Below, piece by piece: positions 1-6,635 of a stretch of DNA of 13,218 bases. The notes under the pieces were generated by a model. The model was given only the letters and a program-made list of their open reading frames with translations, did no database searches and was not told the DNA's origin. Positions within the stretch are counted from its first letter, which is position 1; every line of letters begins with the position of its first letter. The translations under genes and the position numbers were made by a program. The stretch is from Thermoplasmata archaeon (GTDB taxonomy: Archaea > Thermoplasmatota > Thermoplasmata > B31-G17). The stretch lies in contig QMTG01000017.1 of NCBI GenBank assembly GCA_003649915.1, positions 1 to 13,218 on the forward strand, in the 5' to 3' direction.

Positions 1-2
1 CC

Positions 3-296
3 CTAGGACCCGATATACCATGTCATTTCACTAGGTTTTATCCACACTATAAAATGCTTGACCTCCCGCCAACACCCATGAAGCGCCTTAATATGGCGTA
101 CAATCTGGCAAAAGAGGAGGGAATAAACTACGTTTATCTGGGAAATATACCTCACAATGAAAAAGAGAATACATACTGCCATAATTGTGGAAAACTTCTG
201 ATAGAAAGATGGGGATTTAACGTTGTGAAGAACGTAATAAAGGATGGGAAATGTCCATACTGTGGCTCAGTAATACCTGGGGTATTTAACCATTGA
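3..296 (+). CDS. AmmeMemoRadiSam system radical SAM enzyme, C-terminal part (5' end outside window)
   Basis: The frame is open from the first bases of the window, so this is the 3' end of a longer gene and not an 80-aa protein starting at the internal ATG (54). The 97 visible residues begin LGPDIPCHFTRFYPHY and continue with DLPPTPMKRL and YVYLGN, then end in a zinc-ribbon-like pair of CxxC motifs (YCHNCGK and KCPYCGS). This run of motifs is typical of the C-terminus of the radical SAM enzymes that occur with AMMECR1 and Memo proteins in many archaea and bacteria. The SAM-binding cysteine cluster would lie in the missing N-terminal part; full-length members have roughly 330-350 residues. The reaction is not known to me. 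The gene stops at TGA 294-296, followed by an AT-rich gap with no downstream partner gene on the same strand close by. Confidence 0.88.
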   Translation, partial: LGPDIPCHFTRFYPHYKMLDLPPTPMKRLNMAYNLAKEEGINYVYLGNIPHNEKENTYCHNCGKLLIERWGFNVVKNVIKDGKCPYCGSVIPGVFNH

Positions 297-415
297 TTGT
301 GTATAAAGTTTCCACTGAGCAGTCAACAAGTCATTAGTATTTATTATAAAAAGTTTAAAAGACTGAACAATACTATGTGTGGCTATTATTAAATGGAAAT
401 ATGTGCTCGTACACG

Positions 416-422
416 TTTTTTT
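416..422 (+). terminator. T-run, possible archaeal terminator
   Basis: Seven consecutive T residues follow GTACACG about 120 bases after the radical SAM stop codon. Archaeal RNA polymerase terminates on T-runs without needing a strong hairpin. The distance from the stop is rather long, so this is only a candidate end of that transcript. Confidence 0.25.
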
Positions 423-477
423 AAGTATTTAAAATCAAAGATAAAAAATATATTTTTCTTCGGCGATACTATACCAA

Positions 478-487
478 TTTTATAAAA
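478..487 (+). promoter_or_regulatory. TATA box candidate for the secreted-protein gene
   Basis: TTTTATAAAA is the best TATA-like element before the gene at 581. With the usual archaeal spacing of about 26 bases from box centre to transcription start, the RNA would begin near 509-510. That gives a leader of about 70 nt, in contrast to the leaderless promoters elsewhere in the window. The rest of the gap from 297 is very AT-rich and holds no supportable gene; other AT tracts there (near 424-436) could also act as promoters. Confidence 0.4.
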
Positions 488-528
488 CCCAAACACATAA
501 TATCGTCAATATAGCAATAATTATTTAA

Positions 529-570
529 CCTCCTCGGCGGCAATTATTATTGCCGAAAAGCGGTAGGAGG
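529..570 (+). promoter_or_regulatory. Nested hairpin that sequesters the ribosome-binding site
   Basis: CCTCCT at 529-534 is the exact reverse complement of AGGAGG at 565-570, the Shine-Dalgarno sequence of the next gene. Between them a second perfect stem, CGGCAAT (538-544) with ATTGCCG (549-555), closes a TATT loop. Folded this way in RNA, the ribosome-binding site is paired in the outer stem and translation should be low; release of the outer stem would expose it. This may be a cis-acting translational switch (thermosensor, protein- or ligand-controlled leader). The pairing is read directly from the sequence; the regulatory role is inferred. Confidence 0.55.
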
Positions 571-580
571 CTGATAAGTG

Positions 581-1192
581 ATGGTGAAGAAGTTTGCGGC
601 TTTGGTTGCAGTCATTGCATTGATATCTTTTGTTCCAGTGAAAAGTGCTGCTTATGATTTTTGGATAGATGTAACGCCGATCATTGAAAGAGGGAAAGAA
701 TATGTAATACCAATATGGGTCTTGCCTCTTGAGGGGGAGAAGCAATACTTAGTGATTTCTGTGGAGCATTATTATGAAAATATAACATATTATACGCCGT
801 TGGTCTCGGACGGTGATGGGAACATATTCGTTCCAGTTTGCTGGGATGGAATCAAGCCATACATTCCGTTGCTGAGGGAAGGCGAGGCGCTAAAGGCAGG
901 AATCTATGTTATGATAGAGGTATATGCCATTGAGAGCGGCCTCATATACATGAAACTCGATGGCGGTGCAAATTCAGGAATAGAGTTATCAGCGCCTACT
1001 CAAAACTATCCTGAAGGGACTGATGGATACGTGCTTCCGCTTATTGATGATTACAACGGTTATGCCTTTGTGATACCACTGGTGATACAAATCATGACAC
1101 CCTTTGGAAATGTGAACATAAACCCGTGGGACATAGGTCACGATGAACTACTGCCCTTCTCATACGAAGTAGGCTTCGCCGAACCCCTCTGA
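581..1192 (+). CDS. Secreted protein of unknown function
   Basis: This is a 203-residue protein from ATG 581; an in-frame GTG at 578 is an alternative start one residue longer. AGGAGG at 565-570 lies 10 bases before the ATG and 7 before the GTG. The N-terminus is a clear Sec-type signal peptide: Lys-Lys at residues 3-4, a hydrophobic stretch to about residue 19, and a probable cleavage after KSAA near residue 24. The mature part is rich in aromatic and beta-branched residues, many Pro and Tyr, consistent with a beta-sandwich extracellular domain. It has one Cys, no second membrane segment, and no LPXTG- or PGF-type anchor at the C-terminus, so it is probably released or held by protein contacts. 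I do not recognise a family. Its last 55 bases overlap the convergent regulator gene, and a T-rich tract follows the stop. Confidence 0.72.
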   Translation: MVKKFAALVAVIALISFVPVKSAAYDFWIDVTPIIERGKEYVIPIWVLPLEGEKQYLVISVEHYYENITYYTPLVSDGDGNIFVPVCWDGIKPYIPLLREGEALKAGIYVMIEVYAIESGLIYMKLDGGANSGIELSAPTQNYPEGTDGYVLPLIDDYNGYAFVIPLVIQIMTPFGNVNINPWDIGHDELLPFSYEVGFAEPL

Positions 1193-2604
1193 ATTTTTCT
1201 TTTTCGGGGAGAAAGGGCCTCCATCTCCCCCTCTATCTTTTTAATCCATTTGTTCATTTCCAGTTCTTTGAATTTTTCAATTGCTTTTTTGTACTCCTCA
1301 ACGGCATTTTGTGGTCTTTTCCTCATAATCTCTATCTGGGCAATATCTAAGTGCATGAGTGCCTCGGTAAATTTGAGTGAATTTTCTTTGGCAGTCGAAA
1401 TGGCATCCTTTATCAGTTTTATACCGCGGTATGGTCTTTTTTTGTGCGCTTCCACAAAAGCCCTTGCGAGTACAAGACCTATTTTTAAGTCAGGATTATC
1501 TATTTGACTCAGTAACTTTTTTCCAGTTTCAATATAACCAGTAGCCTTTTCAATATTTCCAAGACGTGCGAGGCAGTATGCTGCATTTATATATCCGTAG
1601 CACAAACCCACTTTGTGCTTGATATCATAGCATATTCTTATTGTTCTCTCAAACATATGCAGTGCTTCTTTGTGTTTATCAAGGTGTCTATAGAGCATTC
1701 CAAAATTATTATAGTAGCGCATGTCAAAGAACGGGTTGAGCGTTCCTCTCGCGTATCTTTTTGCAATTCTAAACCACATATATGCGTCACTTACCTCATA
1801 ATGTAGTGCGAAGATGCTTGCAATCGTAAGTGCAATATACGCCTTTACAGTTTTACTCTTACATTCTTTAAGTGCATGCTGCAGCCTCGAAATATTATCT
1901 CTACCGCTCCCCATTTTTGCTAGAACCGCGGCAATACCCCTTTCAACATCTGCTGCTGTATCGGCATCTTCTATCTTATTCGCGAGTGTCAATGCCTTAT
2001 CATATGTACGAAGCGCAGCATACGTATTTCCAAGTGCCATATAATTTCTACCCATATGACAGTATATCTTTGCCATAATTTTATCTTCGTTGTTCTCCAA
2101 TGCAATCTTTAATGCGTTAGATAAGTGATACATTGATTTTCGGTAGTTTCCCATCTCAAAATAATACTCTGAGAGTTTCCTCTCAAGATCAAGTATTACT
2201 CTATCATAGCAATCGTCCCTACCCCTGAGTGTGTAGAGATACATTAGCATCATATGTAGACTTTGTACCATTTGCTCTGGTGGAAATATAGTATCTAGTG
2301 AGATTCCTCTCTTTTTGAGGGAATGAAATAGCGTCCTAACAGTCCTTTCTCCATGACCAGTGATTGAGTAAACGTAAAGATTTTTTCCAGCAGAGGGGAC
2401 ATACACAAACCTTCTTTCTACCATTCCCTCCTTGAGGAGTTTTGATAGAATATTTGATATATCGGGTTGCTTAAAACCAAGGGTCTCTACCATCCCCCTC
2501 TGGGTGAGTTCATTAGGGGTGTAGCCAAACCTGAGTACATTTGAATAATGATAGATATGTAAAAGCACTTTCTCCTCTCTTTTAATTTTAACTCTTTTTC
2601 CCAT
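1138..2604 (-). CDS. Winged-HTH transcriptional regulator with TPR repeats
   Basis: From the ATG at 2604 the product has 488 residues. Residues about 10-85 form a winged helix-turn-helix: NELTQRGMVETLG, then QPDISNILSKLLKEG as recognition helix and a wing ending near LYVYSITGHGE. From about residue 140 to 455 there are repeated TPR-type helical hairpins (for example MAKIYCHMGRNYMALGNTY and the A-x-x-x-Y-x-K-A-L pattern), a protein- or peptide-binding scaffold. The C-terminal 25 residues are basic and serine-rich. It resembles archaeal HTH-TPR regulators that lack the ATPase domain of STAND-type proteins; ligand and targets are unknown. The frame is open 25 codons further, to ATG 2679, but a TATA box lies exactly 26 bases before ATG 2604, favouring a leaderless start there. 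It is divergent from infB and its tail overlaps the secreted-protein gene by 55 bases, so it may regulate a neighbour; that is inference. Confidence 0.8.
   Translation of the reverse strand: MGKRVKIKREEKVLLHIYHYSNVLRFGYTPNELTQRGMVETLGFKQPDISNILSKLLKEGMVERRFVYVPSAGKNLYVYSITGHGERTVRTLFHSLKKRGISLDTIFPPEQMVQSLHMMLMYLYTLRGRDDCYDRVILDLERKLSEYYFEMGNYRKSMYHLSNALKIALENNEDKIMAKIYCHMGRNYMALGNTYAALRTYDKALTLANKIEDADTAADVERGIAAVLAKMGSGRDNISRLQHALKECKSKTVKAYIALTIASIFALHYEVSDAYMWFRIAKRYARGTLNPFFDMRYYNNFGMLYRHLDKHKEALHMFERTIRICYDIKHKVGLCYGYINAAYCLARLGNIEKATGYIETGKKLLSQIDNPDLKIGLVLARAFVEAHKKRPYRGIKLIKDAISTAKENSLKFTEALMHLDIAQIEIMRKRPQNAVEEYKKAIEKFKELEMNKWIKKIEGEMEALSPRKRKIQRGSAKPTSYEKGSSSS
1194..1205 (+). terminator. 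T-rich tract after the secreted-protein gene
   Basis: The sequence ATTTTTCTTTTTC immediately follows the stop codon of the secreted-protein gene (TGA 1190-1192). Two five-T runs this close to a stop are a plausible archaeal terminator. The tract lies inside the 3' end of the opposing regulator gene, where it encodes a Lys/Arg-rich tail. Confidence 0.45.
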
Positions 2605-2626
2605 CAGATTTTGTATTATACTACCC

Positions 2627-2634
2627 TTTAAATA
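2627..2634 (-). promoter_or_regulatory. TATA box of the HTH-TPR regulator (leaderless)
   Basis: Read on the minus strand this is TATTTAAA preceded by AAAAAG, a good BRE-like purine stretch. Its centre is about 26 bases before ATG 2604, so transcription should begin at or next to the start codon. This is the main reason for choosing that start over ATG 2679. Confidence 0.6.
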
Positions 2635-2689
2635 CTTTTTTCTATATGCTGAAATACGGTGCATTGGCTTCTTGCGCACAACTCCAACC

Positions 2690-2697
2690 TTTAAATA
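2690..2697 (+). promoter_or_regulatory. TATA box of infB (leaderless)
   Basis: TTTAAATA is centred about 27 bases before the infB ATG at 2721, and no Shine-Dalgarno sequence precedes that ATG. The transcript is therefore probably leaderless. The 11-mer CCTTTAAATAC here (2688-2698) also occurs at 2625-2635, where the opposite strand serves the divergent regulator. Confidence 0.62.
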
Positions 2698-2720
2698 CGG
2701 GAATGCATTAGTTCCGCATA

Positions 2721-4472
2721 ATGAAAATAAGGCAACCGATAGTCAGCGTGCTCGGTCATGTAGACCATGGCAAGACTACACTACTTGATTACATAAGAGG
2801 TACCACAATAGTCAGTAGGGAAGCGGGTAGAATCACCCAGCATATAGGTGCAACGGAGGTACCACTGGACGTAATAATGAAAATATGCGGCCCTCTTGCC
2901 AAGGGAAAAAAGTTCAAAGTTCCTGGTCTTTTATTTATAGATACGCCAGGACACCACGCATTTACCACACTTAGGGCTAGAGGGGGCTCACTTGCTGACT
3001 TGGCGGTACTTGTTGTTGACATAATAGAGGGTGTAAAGCCTCAAACTGTGGAATCTTTGAAAATACTCCGCACGTACAAAACTCCCTTTGTTGTTGCCCT
3101 GAACAAAATAGACAGGATTCAGGGATGGAGAAGTATCAAGGGGGCGTGTTTTCATGAGGCATACAATCAGCAGGAAGAGTGTGTTAAAAACGATCTTGAC
3201 AACAGAATATACGAGTTTTCATCATCCCTCTACAAATTTGGTTTTTCTGCGGACAGATACGATAGAATACAGGACTTTCAGCGCAATGTTGCCCTGATAC
3301 CAATATGTGCAAAAAGTGGCGAGGGTGTGCCCGACCTTCTTCTAATTCTTGTTGGGCTTGCCCAACGTTTTCTTGAAAAAAGGCTGGAGACCGAGGATTG
3401 CCCGGCAATGGGCACTGTTCTTGAGGTCAAAGAAGAAAGAGGTCTTGGTCCCACAATGGATGTTATAATATATAGAGGTGTGATAAGGCGTGGTGATACC
3501 ATAGTTGTTGGCGGAAAGGAGCCTATTATAACAAAGGTGAGGGCACTGCTTAAGCCGCGCGCTCTGGATGAAATTAGGGACCCACGTTACAATTTTGAGA
3601 ACGTTGCAGAAGCGTCTGCGGCAGTGGGGGTTAAGATATTAGCACAGGATATCGAGGGGGCTGTTGCAGGAGCGCCCCTCAGAGTTGTTGGTGATGATAA
3701 TATTGATGATGTTATCCGCGAAGTATCCCTTGAGGCAAAGCCCAGCATCGAGTTTGACCCTGAGGGTTTGTTTATAAAGGCTGATGCTATCGGCTCCCTT
3801 GAGGCGTTGGCAAAGGAGTTGAATGATAAGGGTGTTGGGATTTGGAGGGCGGAAGTGGGTGATGTATCCAAGAAAGATATTGTTGAGTGTTCGACAGTTA
3901 ATAATCCCATAAGAAGGGTAATACTTGCTTTCAATGTAAGAATTCTCCCAGATGCAGAGTTAGAGATTGAGAACAGAGGGGTGCATGTAATCTCTGGTAA
4001 CATAATATACAGATTAATAGAGGATTATTTTGAGTGGTATGAGAGGGTTAGGAAGGAATTTGAAATGGGAAAGAGGATAGAGATAACACATCCTGGCAAG
4101 ATAAAAATACTCCCCGGCTGTGTTTTCAGGCAGAGCAAGCCGGCAATTGTTGGTGTGCGTGTTCTCGGTGGTAGAATAAGACCTGGGCAAAGGCTTATAA
4201 GGGATGATGGACGCGTTATCGGTAAAATAAAGAGTATACAGAGCGAGGGGAAGAGCCTGAAGGAGGCGGCGAACGGGCAAGAGGTGGCAATAGCAATAGA
4301 GGGGGCAACAGTGGGAAGGCATGTAAGGGTGGAGGATGTGCTTTACGTGGACATACCCGAGGGAGATGTGAGAAAACTCCTTGAAGGTAATCTTTTGAAC
4401 GATGATGAGATGGAAATACTTGAGGAACTAATTAAAATAAAGAGAAAGAGCGATCAATTCTGGGGAATCTAA
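2721..4472 (+). CDS. infB: Translation initiation factor IF-2 / eIF5B
   Basis: This GTPase promotes ribosomal subunit joining and initiator tRNA positioning at the end of translation initiation. The 583 residues match the usual archaeal aIF5B length without an intein. GTP-binding motifs are visible in order: G1 GHVDHGKT (residues 12-19), the switch I region ending ITQHIGAT, G3 DTPGH (74-78), G4 NKID (128-131) and G5 CAKSGEG (196-202). They are followed by domain II (from about 225, with CPAMGTVLEVKEERGLG), domain III (about 345-440) and the C-terminal domain IV beta barrel (HPGKIKILPGCVFRQSKPAI), which binds initiator tRNA. The gene lacks the long N-terminal extension of bacterial and eukaryotic proteins, as expected for archaea. 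It is a stand-alone transcription unit by spacing. Confidence 0.97.
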   Translation: MKIRQPIVSVLGHVDHGKTTLLDYIRGTTIVSREAGRITQHIGATEVPLDVIMKICGPLAKGKKFKVPGLLFIDTPGHHAFTTLRARGGSLADLAVLVVDIIEGVKPQTVESLKILRTYKTPFVVALNKIDRIQGWRSIKGACFHEAYNQQEECVKNDLDNRIYEFSSSLYKFGFSADRYDRIQDFQRNVALIPICAKSGEGVPDLLLILVGLAQRFLEKRLETEDCPAMGTVLEVKEERGLGPTMDVIIYRGVIRRGDTIVVGGKEPIITKVRALLKPRALDEIRDPRYNFENVAEASAAVGVKILAQDIEGAVAGAPLRVVGDDNIDDVIREVSLEAKPSIEFDPEGLFIKADAIGSLEALAKELNDKGVGIWRAEVGDVSKKDIVECSTVNNPIRRVILAFNVRILPDAELEIENRGVHVISGNIIYRLIEDYFEWYERVRKEFEMGKRIEITHPGKIKILPGCVFRQSKPAIVGVRVLGGRIRPGQRLIRDDGRVIGKIKSIQSEGKSLKEAANGQEVAIAIEGATVGRHVRVEDVLYVDIPEGDVRKLLEGNLLNDDEMEILEELIKIKRKSDQFWGI

Positions 4473-4734
4473 GCATCATTTTCATCATAGTTAATAGGGC
4501 CAAATAGTTTGCCTGATGCACAGATGTAAAGTTAATATGGGGCAAGAGTTGAGTATAAAAACATGTGATGATTTTTAGTAGTATGTACGCAAATACCATG
4601 GCCTGTGATATCTTCAAAGGAAATATGGGACGAGGCGGAACACTTAAATAAAAAAATTATATGTTGTCACAAATACATCGAAAATATACATATTATTGAA
4701 TAATTAGTGTTACCCTAGGATACTGAGTGGTGCA

Positions 4735-4756
4735 CAAGCAAGGCGCAAGCAAGGCG
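4735..4756. repeat. 11-bp perfect tandem duplication
   Basis: CAAGCAAGGCG occurs twice with no gap (4735-4745 and 4746-4756). It lies in non-coding sequence about 95 bases before the small HTH-like ORF. It may be a recent slippage event or paired binding sites. Confidence 0.85.
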
Positions 4757-4781
4757 TATTCAGATGATAAACAAGGATTGA

Positions 4782-4791
4782 TATTAAAAAA
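4782..4791 (+). promoter_or_regulatory. TATA-like box before the HTH-like ORF and radical SAM gene
   Basis: TATTAAAAAA would place transcription start near 4813, giving a leader of about 40 nt that includes GGAGGG at 4840-4845. This fits a Shine-Dalgarno-led operon, but the box is weaker in match than those at 2690 or 6606. Confidence 0.3.
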
Positions 4792-4851
4792 TTGGTTTGA
4801 TTTGAGTAATGTATGTGATAATGGTGGCGTGTTGAAATCGGAGGGTAAGCC

Positions 4852-5052
4852 ATGGAAGTAACAGCAGCACAACGGCAGGCATCAATGCTTCATAACATCG
4901 GGTTACGTGGAGGATGCGATCTCATATATGCAGTCCGTCTCCTATCCAAACAACCTCTCCCTGTGAGCAAGATAAGGAAGGCGACTAGATACAGTGCATC
5001 AACAGCGCATCATAAGACCTTGCAGGGAGGATGTTTGATATGTATGACATAA
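4852..5052 (+). CDS. Small HTH-like protein, possibly truncated
   Basis: This is a 66-residue ORF with a well-placed Shine-Dalgarno GGAGGG (4840-4845), six bases before the ATG. Residues about 22-32 (LRGGCDLIYAVRLLSKQ region), 37-45 (LPVSKIRKATR) and 48-57 (SASTAHHKTLQ) look like the three helices of a winged-HTH domain; the middle part matches the pattern of archaeal DNA-binding HTHs. The protein ends where the wing would begin (GGCLICMT, then TGA... in frame TAA), so it is either a minimal three-helix HTH or the remnant of a longer regulator. Its last 13 bases overlap the likely start (5040) of the radical SAM gene, and it carries that gene's Shine-Dalgarno, so the two are probably translationally coupled. 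No function is assigned; it may regulate the radical SAM gene. Confidence 0.45.
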   Translation: MEVTAAQRQASMLHNIGLRGGCDLIYAVRLLSKQPLPVSKIRKATRYSASTAHHKTLQGGCLICMT

Positions 5053-6551
5053 TAATGACCACCGATAGAACAATGATGTCAAATCATTGGGGTAAGGAAT
5101 TCATGGGATTTGGCACTACAGGTCCGCCAAAGATTATCCCTGAGTGGATGTGGTTGTTACTATTTGCCCCACCAATGAAGACAGATAGGTTTGGAAGACC
5201 ATGGCAGGCCCCCTACGGCATGAGAAAAATTGAGGCAAAACTCATAGATTGTGGATACAAGGCTGCAATAATAGACCCCTCCAAACTCGGAAAGTATGTG
5301 AAGAGCGCAAAGTTGTTGTTGCTATCTCATCATGACTATTTTGGCTTTTGCCCGCCTTCAAGCACGTTTGCATCAATATTCAAGACAGAAACAGTAAACG
5401 CTAGGTCTTTTAAGCGTCTCATGGAAAGCCCAGCTATTAGGGCAATGAAGAAACGTGGTGTTAAGATAATTGCGGGTGGACCCGCTGCATGGCACTGGAG
5501 GCACAGGAAAGATTTGATGAAAAAATGGGGGGTGGATTGTGTTGTTGAGGGCGAGGGCGAGAGAATAATATGCAATCTTGTGGAAAAAGCACTTAATGGC
5601 GAGGAGTTGCCAGAGTATGTTGTAGTCAAACCAAAAGAATCACCATGCATTGATGAAATATCTGATATAAAGGCACCCAGTGTTAATGGTCTTGTTGAGG
5701 TAATGCGGGGTTGTCCTAGGGGATGCAAGTTCTGCTCAGTCACGCTTAGACCTCTGAGATTTATTCCGTTTGATAAGATTGAAAGAGAGATCTTGGTGAA
5801 TGTGAGGAGGGGCGTAAGGGATGGAATAATGCACAGTGAGGATGTGTTATTGTATGGAGCGAATGGTGTAATACCAAAGGAGACCCCGCTCATAAACCTT
5901 CATAAGCTTTTCAAAAAGTATTATCGCAAAATAGCATGGGCTCATGCATCAATTGCCGCCATTGTGAAGGCAGAGAGGGATTCCAAACTCATAACAAAAA
6001 TATCCGAGATTGTGCTTGATGATGAGCAGGAATGGTGGGGTGCCGAGATAGGAATCGAGACGGGATCGCCACAACTTGCTGAAAAAATCATGCCTGCTAA
6101 GGCTAAACCCTTCTCTACAAAAGAGTGGCCAGAGATTGTTGTGGAAGCAGCATCAATAATGGAGGATGTGAACCTCATACCCGCTATGACGATAATAGTG
6201 GGGCTTCCGGAAGAGACGGAAAAAGACGTTGAATACACATTGCAACTCATAGAAGAATTATGGGACTTCAGAGCGATAATAATGCCCATGTTTTTCGTCC
6301 CTATGGGCATGCTTAGCAACAAAGATTGGTTCAGGGCATATGAGGTCACTGACCTTCATAAAGAACTTTTAACGAAATGTCTAACACACGGCGTTAGAAT
6401 GAGTAAGGAAATACTCAAAGTTTACCTTAAAGATAAATGGTACCAGCCTGCACTGCTTCCATTCCTCGGCTTTTTCATAGGTAGGGTGGAAAAGAAGGCA
6501 AAAAGGCTTGGATATTGGAGTGATAGGGGTAAGCGCCTTTATATTGGGTGA
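5040..6551 (+). CDS. Radical SAM protein with N-terminal B12-binding-like domain
   Basis: This is a 503-residue protein from ATG 5040; ATG 5031 is in frame, but GGGAGG (5025-5030) abuts it, whereas 5040 has a nine-base spacing. Residues about 1-180 look like the cobalamin-binding (Rossmann-like) domain of COG1032-type proteins: YGMRKIEAKLIDCGYKAAII, VKIIAGGPAAWHW, VDCVVEGEGE. The CX3CX2C cluster RGCPRGCKFCS (Cys 225, 229 and 232) binds the 4Fe-4S/SAM cofactor. Later motifs, WGAEIGIETGSPQL and MTIIVGLPEETEKDVE, belong to the radical SAM barrel. A conserved N-terminal stretch (TTDRTMMSNHWGKEF) marks a mainly archaeal subgroup. Family members do methylations, cyclisations or ring rearrangements; the substrate here is unknown. 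It overlaps the small HTH-like ORF upstream, and the mevalonate operon downstream has its own promoter. Confidence 0.9.
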   Translation: MYDIIMTTDRTMMSNHWGKEFMGFGTTGPPKIIPEWMWLLLFAPPMKTDRFGRPWQAPYGMRKIEAKLIDCGYKAAIIDPSKLGKYVKSAKLLLLSHHDYFGFCPPSSTFASIFKTETVNARSFKRLMESPAIRAMKKRGVKIIAGGPAAWHWRHRKDLMKKWGVDCVVEGEGERIICNLVEKALNGEELPEYVVVKPKESPCIDEISDIKAPSVNGLVEVMRGCPRGCKFCSVTLRPLRFIPFDKIEREILVNVRRGVRDGIMHSEDVLLYGANGVIPKETPLINLHKLFKKYYRKIAWAHASIAAIVKAERDSKLITKISEIVLDDEQEWWGAEIGIETGSPQLAEKIMPAKAKPFSTKEWPEIVVEAASIMEDVNLIPAMTIIVGLPEETEKDVEYTLQLIEELWDFRAIIMPMFFVPMGMLSNKDWFRAYEVTDLHKELLTKCLTHGVRMSKEILKVYLKDKWYQPALLPFLGFFIGRVEKKAKRLGYWSDRGKRLYIG

Positions 6552-6575
6552 TAATGTGATGTTTGCTACTAAAAG

Positions 6576-6587
6576 CGACAATTGTCG
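6576..6587. promoter_or_regulatory. Perfect 12-bp palindrome, candidate operator
   Basis: CGACAATTGTCG is a perfect inverted repeat located 18 bases upstream of the TATA box of the mevalonate operon and 24 bases after the radical SAM stop. No T-run follows, so it is not an obvious terminator. A dimeric HTH protein could bind it; the first gene of the operon encodes one, suggesting autoregulation (inferred). Confidence 0.45.
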
Positions 6588-6605
6588 AGTATGATGATAA
6601 GCAAA

Positions 6606-6614
6606 ATATATATA
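6606..6614 (+). promoter_or_regulatory. TATA box of the mevalonate operon (leaderless)
   Basis: ATATATATA is centred 26 bases before ATG 6636, so the first gene of the operon is probably read from a leaderless mRNA. No Shine-Dalgarno is positioned for that ATG. The palindrome at 6576-6587 lies just upstream. Confidence 0.65.
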
Positions 6615-6635
6615 GGAGAAAACTATGGGTAACCG

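Larger units (their letters stand above)
4473..4851. other. 379-base gap after infB without a secure gene
   Basis: The gap is AT-rich and holds three TATA-like boxes on the plus strand (GTATAAAAA at 4553-4561, TTAAATAAAA at 4644-4653, TATTAAAAAA at 4782-4791). It also contains an 11-bp tandem duplication (4735-4756) and a possible 22-codon leaderless ORF (4583-4651). C-box-like GTGATGA at 4565-4571 has no D box at a suitable distance, so I do not call a C/D guide RNA. No tRNA-like fold was seen. Confidence 0.6.

Noticed and set aside
2605..2679. 25-codon N-terminal extension of the HTH-TPR regulator
   Set aside because: The only TATA box at a suitable distance points to ATG 2604; using ATG 2679 would need a promoter inside infB, where none is evident on the minus strand.
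3587..4003. Long minus-strand ORF (138 codons) inside infB
   Set aside because: It lies wholly within infB, whose frame is a confident full-length match; the antisense product is Ser/Thr/Pro-rich without motifs, as expected for a shadow frame.
2721..4472. Possible intein in infB
   Set aside because: The G1 to G5 motifs are continuous and the length is normal for an archaeal aIF5B, so no intein is inserted.
4565..4571. C-box-like GTGATGA, possible C/D box guide RNA
   Set aside because: No CTGA D box lies within the normal 40-60 bases; the nearest one downstream (4723) is too far away.
5336..5893. 185-codon minus-strand ORF inside the radical SAM gene
   Set aside because: The plus strand encodes the conserved cysteine cluster and domain here; the antisense frame has no recognisable motif or ribosome-binding site.
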